Numbered from the stretch's first letter, positions 24,922 to 33,580 are shown. The stretch: 64,000 nt of DNA from Fimbriimonadaceae bacterium (GCA_023957775.1 JAMLGR010000020.1:1-64000); one strand, 5' to 3'. Notes: generated by a model not told the origin, from the sequence alone. Translations and numbers: made by a program.

Positions 24922-27068
24922 GAGACGCTCTTTCGCCACGCGGCGTGGAGTCTCTCGACATCGTCCCCTGACGTCGACAGGATCAGGTGGTCGACGAAGA
25001 ACTCCCACATCCGCGTCTGGTTGATTCCCGAATGGCCCATGTCGGGGCCCGCCATCATGTCGAAGGATTTGCCCGCCCGCTGGAGCGCTTGCGCCAGTTG
25101 GTAGGTGTTGGCGGGATGGACGTTGTTGTCGGCGGTTCCGTAGAAGAGCATGAGGTGGCCCTTGAGGTCTCTCGCGTACTTCATGGCCGAGCCCTCGTCG
25201 TACCCCGCCTTGTTCTCGTCCTCGGAAGGCAATCCCATGTAGCGTTCGGTATAGATCGTGTCGTAGTTCCGCCAATCCGTCACGCTTGAACTTGCGACGG
25301 CCGCTTGGAAGACGTCGGGGTGACGCAGGAGGCACATCGTCGACGCGTAACCGCCGTAGGACGTTCCGTATACGCCGACCCGGTTCCCGTCCACGTAGGG
25401 ACGCTCGCGGAGGGCTTTGACCCCTGCGGCTTGGTCGTCGATCTCGACCACGCCGAGTTTGCCGTAGACCGCGTCCTTGAACGCTTTGCCCCGACCGTTG
25501 GTCCCCCTCCCCTCGAACGACGCTACGAGAAAGCCCATCTCGGTGATCGGGTTCGGCGTGGAGAAGCGCGCCAGCGACCCACCCGACTCGGGGCCTGCGT
25601 AGAGGCTGACGATCAACGGGTACTTCTTCGACGGATCGAAGTCGGAGGGCTTGTGCAACTGGCCGTAGAGCACCGTCTTTCCATCGGCCGCCAGGTAGGT
25701 GAACGACTCGACCTTTTGCAGGCCGAGGGCCTCGAACTGGGCCACATCGCTCTCGGCGAGCACGGCCAGTTCCTTGCCCGCCGCGTCGCAGATGCGGGTC
25801 GAAGGCGGCACGTCGTTCGACTCGAAGGTGTCGAGGAAGGTGGATCCATCGGGGGCGAGGTCCACGCTGTGGTTGAACTTGGGGTCGGTCAGCCGCTTGT
25901 CGCCCTTTCCGTCCAGACCCACTCGGTGGAGTTGGGCTTTGTAAGGCGTGTCTCCGTCGCGGGCCATGTAGTACACGACCCCGGCCTTCTCGTCGACCCG
26001 CTCGATGCCGGCCAGGTCGAATTGGTTCTGGGTCACCGCCTTCAGCGGCGCTCCACCCAGGTCCCCAAGATAGAGGTTGTAATAACCGTTACGGGCCGAA
26101 GTCCAAAGGAACCGCCGAGGCTTGCCCGGTTGGGGATCGAGGAAGGTGATGGGCGGCGAGTTGTCGGTCCAGCTTTCAGGAGAGGATTCCCGCACGATCA
26201 CCCGGCACTTGCCCGTTTTGGGATCCGCGGCGCAGAACTCCATCACGTTCTGTTTGCGGTTGGTCCGGTTGAACAGCAGCTCTTGGCCGTCGGGGGACCA
26301 CTGCACGCCGTACACGTAGTGGCCGAGGTCGGGCGTTCCCGTGTCGAAGTTCGTGTCGATCGTCACGAGGGACCGGGTGGCGACGTCGGCGACGAGGAGC
26401 GCCACCTCGGGATTTTTGGATCCGGCCTTCGGATACGCCTCGACGTCGAGGCGGTCCTGCACCTTCGACACGTCGAGCGTCAGGAAGTAGTCTTGGACGC
26501 CGGTCTCGTCGAACCGATAGAACGCCAGCATCGTCGAGTCCGGCGAGAACCACATCGCCTCGCGCACGCGGAGTTCCTCGCCATACACCCAACTGGCTTG
26601 GCCGTACTTGATCCGCTTGGAGGGATCGCCTTCGGTGGTGAGCGGATGCTCTCCGTCCGGACCCTTGAGCACGATGTTCCCGTCCCGGTACGTGGCGGTG
26701 AACTTTTCGTCGGGGGAAGTCGCGCTTCCAAACTGCCGGCCGCGCGCGGGTGCGCCGCCGCGCTGGCCGCGTCGTCCGGTTGCCGGTCCGGTCGGCCCGG
26801 TTTCGGGTTCGGACTCGGCGGTCTTTCCGGTGGCCACCGTGTAGCGCAGGGTCTTTCCGTCCCGGCTGAAGGTGAACGATTGGGAATCCGCGGCCCAGGC
26901 GACCCGGAGGTCGCCGCGCTTCACGGAGCCGGCGATCTCCCGGCGCATCTTCTCGTAACGGTCGTATCGCGGCATGTTCTGGAGTCGATCCTGGGCGACG
27001 GCGGTCAGCGCCAGAGTGGCGACGAGGCCGATCGTGGTCCAACGGGTCCAAGCAATTGTGGGCGACAT
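24888..27068 (-). CDS. prolyl oligopeptidase family peptidase (S9B, dipeptidyl-peptidase IV type)
   Basis: 726 aa with signal peptide (TIGLVATLALTAVAQ). N-terminal beta-propeller of ~470 residues (DPP-IV N-terminal domain) followed by an alpha/beta hydrolase. Catalytic triad: Ser in GVYGTSYGGYA, Asp in LFYGTADNNVHPANT, His in PDMGHSGINQ. The family removes N-terminal X-Pro or X-Ala dipeptides, probably in the periplasm for peptide nutrition. The usual G-W-S-Y-G-G is GTSYGG here. TAGAGT lies 8 nt before the ATG. Confidence 0.9.
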   Translation of the reverse strand: MSPTIAWTRWTTIGLVATLALTAVAQDRLQNMPRYDRYEKMRREIAGSVKRGDLRVAWAADSQSFTFSRDGKTLRYTVATGKTAESEPETGPTGPATGRRGQRGGAPARGRQFGSATSPDEKFTATYRDGNIVLKGPDGEHPLTTEGDPSKRIKYGQASWVYGEELRVREAMWFSPDSTMLAFYRFDETGVQDYFLTLDVSKVQDRLDVEAYPKAGSKNPEVALLVADVATRSLVTIDTNFDTGTPDLGHYVYGVQWSPDGQELLFNRTNRKQNVMEFCAADPKTGKCRVIVRESSPESWTDNSPPITFLDPQPGKPRRFLWTSARNGYYNLYLGDLGGAPLKAVTQNQFDLAGIERVDEKAGVVYYMARDGDTPYKAQLHRVGLDGKGDKRLTDPKFNHSVDLAPDGSTFLDTFESNDVPPSTRICDAAGKELAVLAESDVAQFEALGLQKVESFTYLAADGKTVLYGQLHKPSDFDPSKKYPLIVSLYAGPESGGSLARFSTPNPITEMGFLVASFEGRGTNGRGKAFKDAVYGKLGVVEIDDQAAGVKALRERPYVDGNRVGVYGTSYGGYASTMCLLRHPDVFQAAVASSSVTDWRNYDTIYTERYMGLPSEDENKAGYDEGSAMKYARDLKGHLMLFYGTADNNVHPANTYQLAQALQRAGKSFDMMAGPDMGHSGINQTRMWEFFVDHLILSTSGDDVERLHAAWRKSVSHRRGLAIQKP

Positions 27069-27098
27069 GTCCCTAAACTCTACGATGTTTGGGCCGCG

Positions 27099-28727
27099 CT
27101 AGTCACCCGTGGCCGCGCTTGGGGGGGAGGATTGGATGTAGACGCTGCGCGACGGGAAGGCGAACTCGACGCCGATCGTCTCGGCATAGCGCGCGATGTC
27201 GAGCAGAAAGGCCCCGCGCAACGCCAACTCCTCGGCGTACAGGTCCGTTTCGAAGAACATGTAGAGAAGCACGTCCAGCGAGCTGGCGTTCATCGCGTTC
27301 ATTTCGACGTGGTACTTGTCTTTCCGCGTCTTTGGGTGGTTCGCGATCATTTCGCGAATACCCGTGCAGAACTCCTCGATCTTCTCCGGAGGCGTGCTGT
27401 AGGTCAGCGCGATCGCCATCTTCAGCCGGCGATACCGCCGCACCCCGAAGTTCTCGACCGAGGCTTTGATCATGTTGCTGTTCGGAACCGTGATCACCGA
27501 ATCTTCGAACGTTCGGATGCGCGTGCTTCGAAGGTTGATCTCCTCCACCGTGCCGTCGATCTCTCCGATTCGGACCCAATCGCCGATGCCAAACGGCATG
27601 TCGAACAGGATGGTGAGCGATCCAAACACGTTCTCCACGCTGTCCTTGGCCGCCAGCGCAAGCACGAGGCCGCCGACGCCGATGCCTGCGACGATGCCCG
27701 CCAGGTTGATGCCCATCGACGCCGCGAACAGGATCAATCCGGCGGCGAGGATGACGAACTTGCCGAACTTCGAAGCGATTGGGATAAGGACGGCGTCCGC
27801 GCGTTGCATGAACTGCGTGGCACGGTTCGAGAAGGCCTCCATGACGGCGTCCCAGATCGCGAACAGCATCCAGATCGCGGTGGCGAACTGAAGGACCCTG
27901 CTGCCGAGAATCAGCGCGGCTCCCAGCAGCTCCGGAAGATTCAGATAAGGCACGCTGAGGAGGAGCATCGACGCCGTCAGAATCCACCCGATCGATCGCC
28001 TCAGGCCCCGGCGGACCGAATCCGACAGGCGCGCGCCGACGATGCGATAGCGCACGCGGAGGACGCCGGCCAGCAAGAGGCGCGTCAACAGGTGGAGCGC
28101 CACGGAAGCAAGGACCAGGGCCCCGAGCATCATCCACTGCCAGTGTTCAAGCCAAAACGACTTTGCACGCCACGGTTCGGGAACTTGAGAGCGCAGCCAC
28201 TCGCCGGGGTCGACGGAGCGGGCGTCGATCTCCTTGAGGCCTGCGATCGTGGGGCGGTCTCGGACGGCCTCCCACATGGCGGGAAGCGCCTCGACGGTGG
28301 CCCGCGAGAACTTCCACGCACCGCTGTCCAGGCGGGCAAGTTCGATCGCCCCTACGACGCGCCCCGCGGGGTCCTTGGGGCGCACCAGCGTGTAGGCGTC
28401 GCCTCCTTGCTTGTCGGGGATGAGCTCGAGATCGACGTAGATCGTCCGGTTGAGCACGTCGAACAGCATTTTTGCGAGGCGCGGACCCTCTGTGTCCCGC
28501 AAGACGAGATTGACCGAGCTGAGGTCGAGGGTTTCAGCGGCGTCTTTGGTCCGCGATTCGTTCATGGCCTCGAGGAACGTGCGCACCGTCGCCCGAGGAT
28601 TCGAGAGCCGCTCGGGCACCTGGTTGGGCGACCCGCCGCCGATCGGCGGCATCGGCAACTGGGCGCGGGCCCCAGCGGCCAACAGGCAAGCGGCGGAGGC
28701 CAGGAGAAATCGAAGCGCCGGGCTCAT
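27099..28727 (-). CDS. MscS-family mechanosensitive channel with exported N-terminal domain
   Basis: 542 aa. Signal peptide, then ~170 residues outside the membrane (RATVRTFLEAMNESRTKDAA onward), four or so membrane helices, and the MscS core: pore helix GINLAGIVAGIGVGGLVLAL, AAKDSVENVFGSLTILFDMPF and the beta domain IGEIDGTVEEINLRSTRIRT. It relieves turgor on hypo-osmotic shock. The exported N-terminal part makes it an MscK/YbiO-like large form. TAGGTT ends 6 nt before the ATG with no SD. It is 31 bp upstream of the peptidase gene on the same strand. Confidence 0.9.
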   Translation of the reverse strand: MSPALRFLLASAACLLAAGARAQLPMPPIGGGSPNQVPERLSNPRATVRTFLEAMNESRTKDAAETLDLSSVNLVLRDTEGPRLAKMLFDVLNRTIYVDLELIPDKQGGDAYTLVRPKDPAGRVVGAIELARLDSGAWKFSRATVEALPAMWEAVRDRPTIAGLKEIDARSVDPGEWLRSQVPEPWRAKSFWLEHWQWMMLGALVLASVALHLLTRLLLAGVLRVRYRIVGARLSDSVRRGLRRSIGWILTASMLLLSVPYLNLPELLGAALILGSRVLQFATAIWMLFAIWDAVMEAFSNRATQFMQRADAVLIPIASKFGKFVILAAGLILFAASMGINLAGIVAGIGVGGLVLALAAKDSVENVFGSLTILFDMPFGIGDWVRIGEIDGTVEEINLRSTRIRTFEDSVITVPNSNMIKASVENFGVRRYRRLKMAIALTYSTPPEKIEEFCTGIREMIANHPKTRKDKYHVEMNAMNASSLDVLLYMFFETDLYAEELALRGAFLLDIARYAETIGVEFAFPSRSVYIQSSPPSAATGD

Positions 28728-28820
28728 TCCAAGAACCTACCCCCCGCGGGGACGAGCCCGCCAGAAACCCCGGCGAGAGCCACTGCGAACGTTCTGGCCC
28801 GGCAAATCGACGAGTTTTGT

Positions 28821-28849
28821 TTGATTCTCCATGCCGAACGTGTTACGAT
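28821..28849 (+). promoter_or_regulatory. sigma-70-type promoter of the PEP-CTERM gene
   Basis: TTGATT (28821-28826), 17-bp spacer, TACGAT (28844-28849). The predicted start, near 28856, falls directly before a strong hairpin, leaving a leader of about 60 nt. Confidence 0.7.
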
Positions 28850-28858
28850 GTCTGCAAG

Positions 28859-28890
28859 CCCTTCATGCCTCGCGTAAGCGGCGCGAAGGG
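28859..28890 (+). promoter_or_regulatory. 5'-terminal stem-loop in the leader
   Basis: CCCTTC pairs with GAAGGG, enclosing GCCTCGC-GTAA-GCGGCGC, a second stem with a GNRA-type loop (GTAA). It sits at the predicted 5' end of the mRNA, the place of stabilising 5' hairpins such as that of ompA. Confidence 0.55.
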
Positions 28891-28919
28891 CAATTTCAGG
28901 TTGGATTGAAGGAGTTATG

Positions 28920-29507
28920 ATGAAAAAGGTACTTGTTTTGGCGCTTTGTGGCGTCGTGGGCAGCGCGTTTGCACAGACGGCGTTTTGGTCTGGAGACACC
29001 ACGGGTGGCCCGACGATGGCCCGCCCCCTCTCGTACACCGGGACTTCCGGCAGCGGCACGGCGGTTCACTACCAGGTGCAGCCGTTCTGGGTCACCGTTG
29101 GCGGGACCTACACGTTCGAGATCAACGGCGTCTCGCACCCGGACACCTATGCGCTCGCGTACAGCAGCTTCAACCCGGCCACGCCGTTGGTCGGCCTGCT
29201 GGACGGGGACGACGACTTCAGCGGTTCGTTCACGCTGTTGTCGGGCACGGGGCAAGGATTTGCCTCCTCCCGAATCGGGGTCGGTGAGACGACCAACTTC
29301 TCCGGTGGAACGGGCCTCGGGCTCTCCGCGAACACCCAGTACTATGCCGTCGTGGCGGGATTCGGCAACAACGACTTCGGCACGTACGACGCCGCCATCG
29401 GTGGCGGCCAGGGTCGCGTCGTGCTCGGCGCGGTGCCTGAGCCTGCGACGATGCTCGCGCTGATCGCCGGCGTAGCCGGCCTCGCCTCGCGCCGCCGACG
29501 CAAGTAA
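28920..29507 (+). CDS. PEP-CTERM sorted extracellular protein
   Basis: 195 aa. Of two adjacent ATGs the second (28920) is 5 nt from the SD GAAGGAG and is preferred. Signal peptide (MKKVLVLALCGVVGSAFAQ). The mature part is a beta-sandwich-like chain rich in Gly, Ser, Thr and aromatic residues (TYTFEINGVSHPDTYALAYS), like short pre-peptidase or DVUA-type domains. The C-terminus VPEPATMLALIAGVAGLASR plus RRRK is the exosortase signal. It has its own sigma-70 promoter, a 5' hairpin and a strong terminator, so it is a monocistronic, probably highly expressed surface protein. Confidence 0.85.
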   Translation: MKKVLVLALCGVVGSAFAQTAFWSGDTTGGPTMARPLSYTGTSGSGTAVHYQVQPFWVTVGGTYTFEINGVSHPDTYALAYSSFNPATPLVGLLDGDDDFSGSFTLLSGTGQGFASSRIGVGETTNFSGGTGLGLSANTQYYAVVAGFGNNDFGTYDAAIGGGQGRVVLGAVPEPATMLALIAGVAGLASRRRRK

Positions 29508-29525
29508 TCGGCAACGCGTGGTTCG

Positions 29526-29558
29526 AAGGGGGATCGGGATTCGTCCCGGTCCCCCTTT
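29526..29558 (+). terminator. rho-independent terminator with TTCG loop
   Basis: AAGGGGGATCGGGA, TTCG loop, TCCCGGTCCCCCTTT. It follows the PEP-CTERM gene by 18 nt; since the stem is A/T-flanked on both sides it may also end transcripts of the minus-strand gene at 29576. Confidence 0.85.
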
Positions 29559-29575
29559 GCGTTGCATGAGAGACC

Positions 29576-30310
29576 TCACACGCCGTCGACGGGATCGGCG
29601 TGGACGGGGAGCCAACGCCTGGCGACCACGGTTCCCAAAGGGGCGAGAACGAGCGCGGGTAGGTAGTTGGCGACGGGTAGGCGCTTGATCTCGAGCAGCC
29701 CCATCCCGATGGCCAACAACATGGCGCCTCCCACGGCGCTCGCCTCGGCCAACAGTTCGGGGTCGCGCGCCAAGGCTCGCAGACGACCCGCGGCCAGGGT
29801 GAGCGCGCCCTGGAAGACCAACACGATCGCGGCGGTGACCAGCACGCCGGGACCCAAGGTCGCGGCGAAGAACACCGAACCCACGCCGTCCAGCACGCTT
29901 TTGATCGCCAGCAGCTCGATCTTGCCCTCGAGCCCCTCCTGAAGACAGCCGAGCAGCGTCATCGGTCCCACGCAGAACAGGATGCTCGTGGTGACGACAG
30001 CTTCGGAGAAGCGTCCGGTTGCGAGCGGCCCGAGAGAGACCCGCGCCCACTCAGCGAACCCCTCCACACCCGCCTGGATCCCCAACGCCCATCCCAGAAC
30101 CCCGCCGACGGTCAGCGCAAACGCCAGCACCAGGACGTTCTTGGATTCGAGAAACAGCTTGACCCCGATGCCGAGCGTGACCAGTCCGAGCGCCGACAAA
30201 GCGATCTCCATCGCCGCGGAGGGAACGCGGGCGCCCAGCGCCCAGCCCAGGAGCGAGCCTACGACGACGGTCGCCGTGTTCAAGAGGGTGCCGCGGATCG
30301 GCAGGCCCAT
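29576..30310 (-). CDS. DUF554 family membrane protein
   Basis: 244 aa, seven or so hydrophobic helices with short loops. The beginning (GTLLNTATVVVGSLLGWALG) and the middle (GKIELLAIKSVLDGVGSVFF) are the signature of DUF554 (YdfK/YqgA), a family of inner-membrane proteins of unknown function. It starts 5 bp after the serC stop on the same strand, so it is probably co-transcribed with serC; whether the link to serine synthesis is functional cannot be told. Confidence 0.85.
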   Translation of the reverse strand: MGLPIRGTLLNTATVVVGSLLGWALGARVPSAAMEIALSALGLVTLGIGVKLFLESKNVLVLAFALTVGGVLGWALGIQAGVEGFAEWARVSLGPLATGRFSEAVVTTSILFCVGPMTLLGCLQEGLEGKIELLAIKSVLDGVGSVFFAATLGPGVLVTAAIVLVFQGALTLAAGRLRALARDPELLAEASAVGGAMLLAIGMGLLEIKRLPVANYLPALVLAPLGTVVARRWLPVHADPVDGV

Positions 30311-30314
30311 GGCG

Positions 30315-31409
30315 TCAGCCGTTGCTCGCCGCGAACGACTTCATGTAGGCGGCCAGCGTCTCGCACCCCTCGTTGGGGAACGCGTTGTAGATGCTCGCGC
30401 GGACGCCGCCCACGGAGCGGTGGCCTTTGAGCCCGTCGAGCTTCTCGGCCTCCGCACCTTGGACGAACGCGTCCGTGAGAGACGCGTCCGCCAGGGTGAA
30501 GGTCACGTTCATGATCGACCTGCAGGCCTTGTCCGCGTGGCCCCGATAGAACCCCCCCGACTGGTCGATCGCATCGTAGAGCACCTGGGCCTTCTCCCGG
30601 TTCCGAGTCTGCATCGCCTCCAGCCCCCCCTGCCGTTCGACCCATTGGTAGTTCAGGCCGCACATGTAGATGCCCCAGCACGGCGGGGTGTTGTACATCG
30701 ATCCATTCTCGACCTGCGTGCGGTAGTCGAGCATCGGCGGCAGGCCCTGGTTCATCTCGGGAAGCAGGTCCTCCCGGATCACCACCACGGCCACGCCGGA
30801 CGGCCCCATGTTCTTCTGGGCTCCGGCATAGATCAAGCCGTACTTCGACACGTCGCACGGACGCGAGAGGATGTTCGAGGACATGTCGCACACCGAGAGG
30901 GCGGGCAACGTGGCGTCGCCTTGAAACTCGACGCCCTGGATCGTCTCGTTGCTCGTCCAGTGGATGTAGGAGGGGTTGTCTCCGTAGTCCAGCGACCCGA
31001 GATCCGGAACGTTCGAGTAGCCGTGCTCCTTCCCGTCGAACGCGAGGTGGGTTGCCCCTCCGATCTTGGCGTCCTGATACGACTTCTTGCCCCACGTACC
31101 GGTGACGACGTAAGCCGCGGTTCGACCCTCGCCGCGCAGGTTCATCGGGATCATCGTGTTTTGAAGGCTCGCTCCGCCCTGGAGGAAGACGACCTTGTAG
31201 TTGGAGGGCACGTGGAACACCCGGCGAAAGGCGGCTTCCGTGTCCGCCAGGATGCCCTCGAAGTGGCTGCTGCGGTGGCTGAGCTCCATCACGCTCATGC
31301 CGGTCCCGTTCCAGTTCATGAGTCCGTCGCGTGCCACTTTCAACACTTCGACCGGCAGGGTGCACGGTCCGGCGGAGAAGTTGAAGACGCGGTTGTAGGG
31401 CTGGCTCAT
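30315..31409 (-). CDS. serC: phosphoserine aminotransferase
   Basis: 364 aa, class V PLP aminotransferase. Signature: NFSAGPCTLPVEVL at the N-terminus, GMSVMELSHRSSHFE, GGASLQ, and the PLP lysine in YAGAQKNMGPSG. The end FPNEGCETLAAYMKSF is typical of SerC. It converts 3-phosphohydroxypyruvate and glutamate to phosphoserine for serine synthesis, and can act in pyridoxal-phosphate synthesis. Start at 31409: TAAAAC ends 7 nt upstream; the frame is open for 12 more codons that carry no SD. Divergent from tgt across 62 bp. Confidence 0.92.
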   Translation of the reverse strand: MSQPYNRVFNFSAGPCTLPVEVLKVARDGLMNWNGTGMSVMELSHRSSHFEGILADTEAAFRRVFHVPSNYKVVFLQGGASLQNTMIPMNLRGEGRTAAYVVTGTWGKKSYQDAKIGGATHLAFDGKEHGYSNVPDLGSLDYGDNPSYIHWTSNETIQGVEFQGDATLPALSVCDMSSNILSRPCDVSKYGLIYAGAQKNMGPSGVAVVVIREDLLPEMNQGLPPMLDYRTQVENGSMYNTPPCWGIYMCGLNYQWVERQGGLEAMQTRNREKAQVLYDAIDQSGGFYRGHADKACRSIMNVTFTLADASLTDAFVQGAEAEKLDGLKGHRSVGGVRASIYNAFPNEGCETLAAYMKSFAASNG

Positions 31410-31416
31410 GGAACCC

Positions 31417-31464
31417 GTTTTACCCTGCGCCCCGTTCGGGTTCACTCCTTGCCTGCACCATAAT
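31417..31464. promoter_or_regulatory. divergent leaderless -10 boxes for serC and tgt
   Basis: On the minus strand TAAAAC (31422-31417) ends 7 nt before serC. On the plus strand CATAAT (31459-31464) ends 7 nt before tgt. Neither gene has an SD. Confidence 0.5.
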
Positions 31465-31471
31465 CACCCCT

Positions 31472-32575
31472 ATGCCAGGCGAGGTGCGGTACGAGCTGCT
31501 TTCGGTGTGCCCCCACACCGGCGCGCGCCGAGGCCGCCTCCACACACCTCACGGCATCGTCGAGACCCCCGCCTTCATGCCCGTGGGCACCGCGGGCACG
31601 GTGAAGACGGTCTCTTCCGAGGAGTTGGAGGCGTTGGGCTTCCGCTTGATCCTCGCCAACACGTACCACCTCTCCCTGCGGCCGGGCAGCGACCGCATCG
31701 AACGCCTCGGCGGCTTGCACAAGTTCATGGGATGGAGGGGCGCGATCCTCACGGATTCGGGCGGTTACCAGGTGATGAGCCTGGGGAAGATGCGAGACAT
31801 CGACGACCAGCGCGTTCGGTTCCGGTCCCATCTCGACGGTTCGGAAGTATGGCTCAGTCCCGAGCGCGCGCTGCAGATCCAGTGGGAGCTCGGAGTGGAC
31901 ATCGCGATGGTGCTCGACGAGTGTCCGCCTTTCCCCTGCAGCCGGGACGAGGCGGCCGAGGCCATGCGGCGGACCCATCTTTGGGCGGAGCGGTCGATCC
32001 GCGCGCGGCGGGCCGGCCAATCTTGCTTCGGCATCGTCCAGGGCGGCGTGCACGACGACCTGCGCGACGAGAGCGCGGCGTTCATCACCTCGCTGCCGTT
32101 CGAGGGCTTTGCGATCGGAGGCGTGTGCGTCGGGGAGCCGACGGAGATGCAGTACCCGGTGGTCGCGCGCACGGCCCGCCGGCTCCCCGAAGAGAAGCCG
32201 AGGTACCTCATGGGCGTCGGGCACCCTCGAGATATCGTGCACGCCGTCGCAAGCGGGATCGACCTGTTCGACTGCGTGCTGCCCACCCGGATGGCGAGGC
32301 ATCACTGCCTGTACACGTTGAAGGGGCGCGTGAACATCATGGGCTCCGAGTGGACCGACGTCGACGCGCCCGTGGACGCGCAGTCCGTCTTTCCGCAGAC
32401 GGAGCGGTACCCCGCGGCCTACCTGCGCCACCTGTTCAAGGCCAACGAGCCGCTGGGTCCAAGGCTGGCCACCCTGCACAACCTCGCGTTCTACGCGCGG
32501 CTGATGGAGGAGGTACGGGAAGCGATCGCGGCAGGGACCTGGCCCGCGCTGGCGGAGCGGTACGCGCAGGCGTGA
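31472..32575 (+). CDS. tgt: queuine/preQ1 tRNA-guanine transglycosylase, zinc cysteines replaced
   Basis: 367 aa, normal length. Active-site motifs: DSGGYQ with D95, CFGIVQGGV, EGFAIGGVCVGE, and the nucleophile in GIDLFDCVLPTR. The enzyme swaps guanine 34 of certain tRNAs for preQ1. The zinc site, normally CxCxxC plus a His 26 residues later, reads S305, F307, T310 and H336: spacing is exact, the histidine is kept, all three cysteines are gone. The surrounding helix (ERYPAAYLRHLFKANEPLG) is well conserved. It may not bind zinc, or may use another fold-stabilising contact. No other queuosine gene is in this window. Confidence 0.93.
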   Translation: MPGEVRYELLSVCPHTGARRGRLHTPHGIVETPAFMPVGTAGTVKTVSSEELEALGFRLILANTYHLSLRPGSDRIERLGGLHKFMGWRGAILTDSGGYQVMSLGKMRDIDDQRVRFRSHLDGSEVWLSPERALQIQWELGVDIAMVLDECPPFPCSRDEAAEAMRRTHLWAERSIRARRAGQSCFGIVQGGVHDDLRDESAAFITSLPFEGFAIGGVCVGEPTEMQYPVVARTARRLPEEKPRYLMGVGHPRDIVHAVASGIDLFDCVLPTRMARHHCLYTLKGRVNIMGSEWTDVDAPVDAQSVFPQTERYPAAYLRHLFKANEPLGPRLATLHNLAFYARLMEEVREAIAAGTWPALAERYAQA

Positions 32576-32585
32576 GGGGGTAGGA

Positions 32586-32648
32586 GTGGCACGCAAAGGG
32601 CGCAAAGGCCGCTATGGGGGTTCACGCAGAGGCGCTGAGGCGCGGAAT
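32586..32648. repeat. dispersed repeat of the ACGCAAAG/TTCACGCAGAGGCGC type
   Basis: GGCACGCAAAGGGCGCAAAG followed by TTCACGCAGAGGCGCTGAGG. It lies between the tgt stop and the end of the convergent PEP-CTERM gene. Related copies are at 33398-33575, 34827-34860 and 58649-58687. Confidence 0.75.
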
Positions 32649-33266
32649 TTATCGCTTTCGGCGGCGGGCGGCAGTTGCCAATCCCGCTGCGGCAAGGACC
32701 AGAGTAAAGGGCTCGGGGACCGGCGCCAGGCTCACGTCGTCCAGGAACGCGAAGTGCGTGTTGGCATCCTCGTCGTTGAAGAACGTGATCGTCGTCGGAT
32801 TGCCGGTACCTGCGAAGTCGAGGCTGAACCCTTGCCAGGCGATCACGGCGTTCGCGTTGTTGAGGTTGAAGCTCTGCGCCGCTCCCCCGTCGATCGAGAC
32901 TTTTATGACGCCTGTTCCCGTCCGATTCGCATAGTTCGAGGTACCGCCCCAGAAGGAGAGCCTGTACTGTTGCGCAGCCACGGTCGCAACCGTTTGTTCG
33001 ATCCCGCCACCGGTGAAGGTCGTCGGGGCGAGGTCCACCACCTGGTTGCCATCGTGGGCCGTTCCGATCGAGTAGATAGCCGGATCGAAGTGCTCGACTC
33101 CGTTAAGCACCGTCGTCCATCCTGTGATCACGTTCGAACCGCCCGCCACGTAGCCGTAACCCGAGGGCTGATGGGGAACTTCGAAGCTCCCATTGACGAT
33201 CAAGTTCGCTGACGCTGGCGCCACAACGCAGAACAAGCTTGCTAGGACGATGGTGGTTCGTTTCAA
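32649..33266 (-). CDS. choice-of-anchor C / DUF642-like PEP-CTERM protein
   Basis: 205 aa from a TTG start (no SD; TAAAGT lies only 3 nt away, so the start is less sure). Signal peptide (KRTTIVLASLFCVVAPASA). The mature start NLIVNGSFEVP, then ITGWTTVLNGVEHF and GNQVVDLAPT, match the choice-of-anchor C domain of DUF642-like galactose-binding sandwiches. C-terminus VPEPFTLVLAAAGLATAARR is the PEP-CTERM signal, here with PF instead of the usual PAT. Probably surface-exposed and carbohydrate-binding. Confidence 0.8.
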   Translation of the reverse strand: MKRTTIVLASLFCVVAPASANLIVNGSFEVPHQPSGYGYVAGGSNVITGWTTVLNGVEHFDPAIYSIGTAHDGNQVVDLAPTTFTGGGIEQTVATVAAQQYRLSFWGGTSNYANRTGTGVIKVSIDGGAAQSFNLNNANAVIAWQGFSLDFAGTGNPTTITFFNDEDANTHFAFLDDVSLAPVPEPFTLVLAAAGLATAARRRKR

Positions 33267-33580
33267 AAGACTTTAGGACCCCGACTGTCTTTCCAGTCTG
33301 CAGGAGAACCAGTCCAAATGCAACCAGCAATTTCACTGGGATGCTCAACGAAGGGTCGTTCCAAGGTCGGAAAGTCCAAAGCGGCCCCCCGCCCCCCGCG
33401 CCTCTGCGTGAAACCCTTGCGCCCCTTGCGTTCCTTGCGTGAAACTCCCCCCCGCGCCTCAGCGCCTCTGCGTGAAACCCTTGCGCCCCTTGCGTTCCTT
33501 GCGTGAAACTCCCCCAGCGTCTCTGCGCCTCCGCGTGAACCCCCATAGCGCCCTTTGCGTTCTTTGCGTGCAATATCCCC
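33267..33580. repeat. 314-bp gap filled by tandem GCGTGAAAC repeats
   Basis: A 54-bp unit occurs twice perfectly, at 33398-33451 and 33462-33515 (start GCGCCTCTGCGTGAAACCC, end CTTGCGTGAAACTCCCCC), followed by a diverged third copy to ~33575. The first ~130 bp (33267-33397) show no gene or clear signal. Frames through it give the low-complexity peptides (HAEAQRR, AKNAKG) that occur as spurious ORFs in many genomes. Confidence 0.85.

Noticed and set aside
25305-28877. 1190-codon plus-strand ORF
   Set aside because: Runs antisense to the DPP-IV-type and MscS genes, with Arg/His/Glu-rich shadow composition.
33103-33573. 156-codon ORF with HAEAQRR-type peptides
   Set aside because: Known type of spurious ORF made by dispersed GCGTGAAAC repeats.
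33398-33575. Possible CRISPR array
   Set aside because: Only two perfect 54-bp units with a 10-bp spacer and one diverged copy; repeats are too long and spacers too short, and no cas gene is near.
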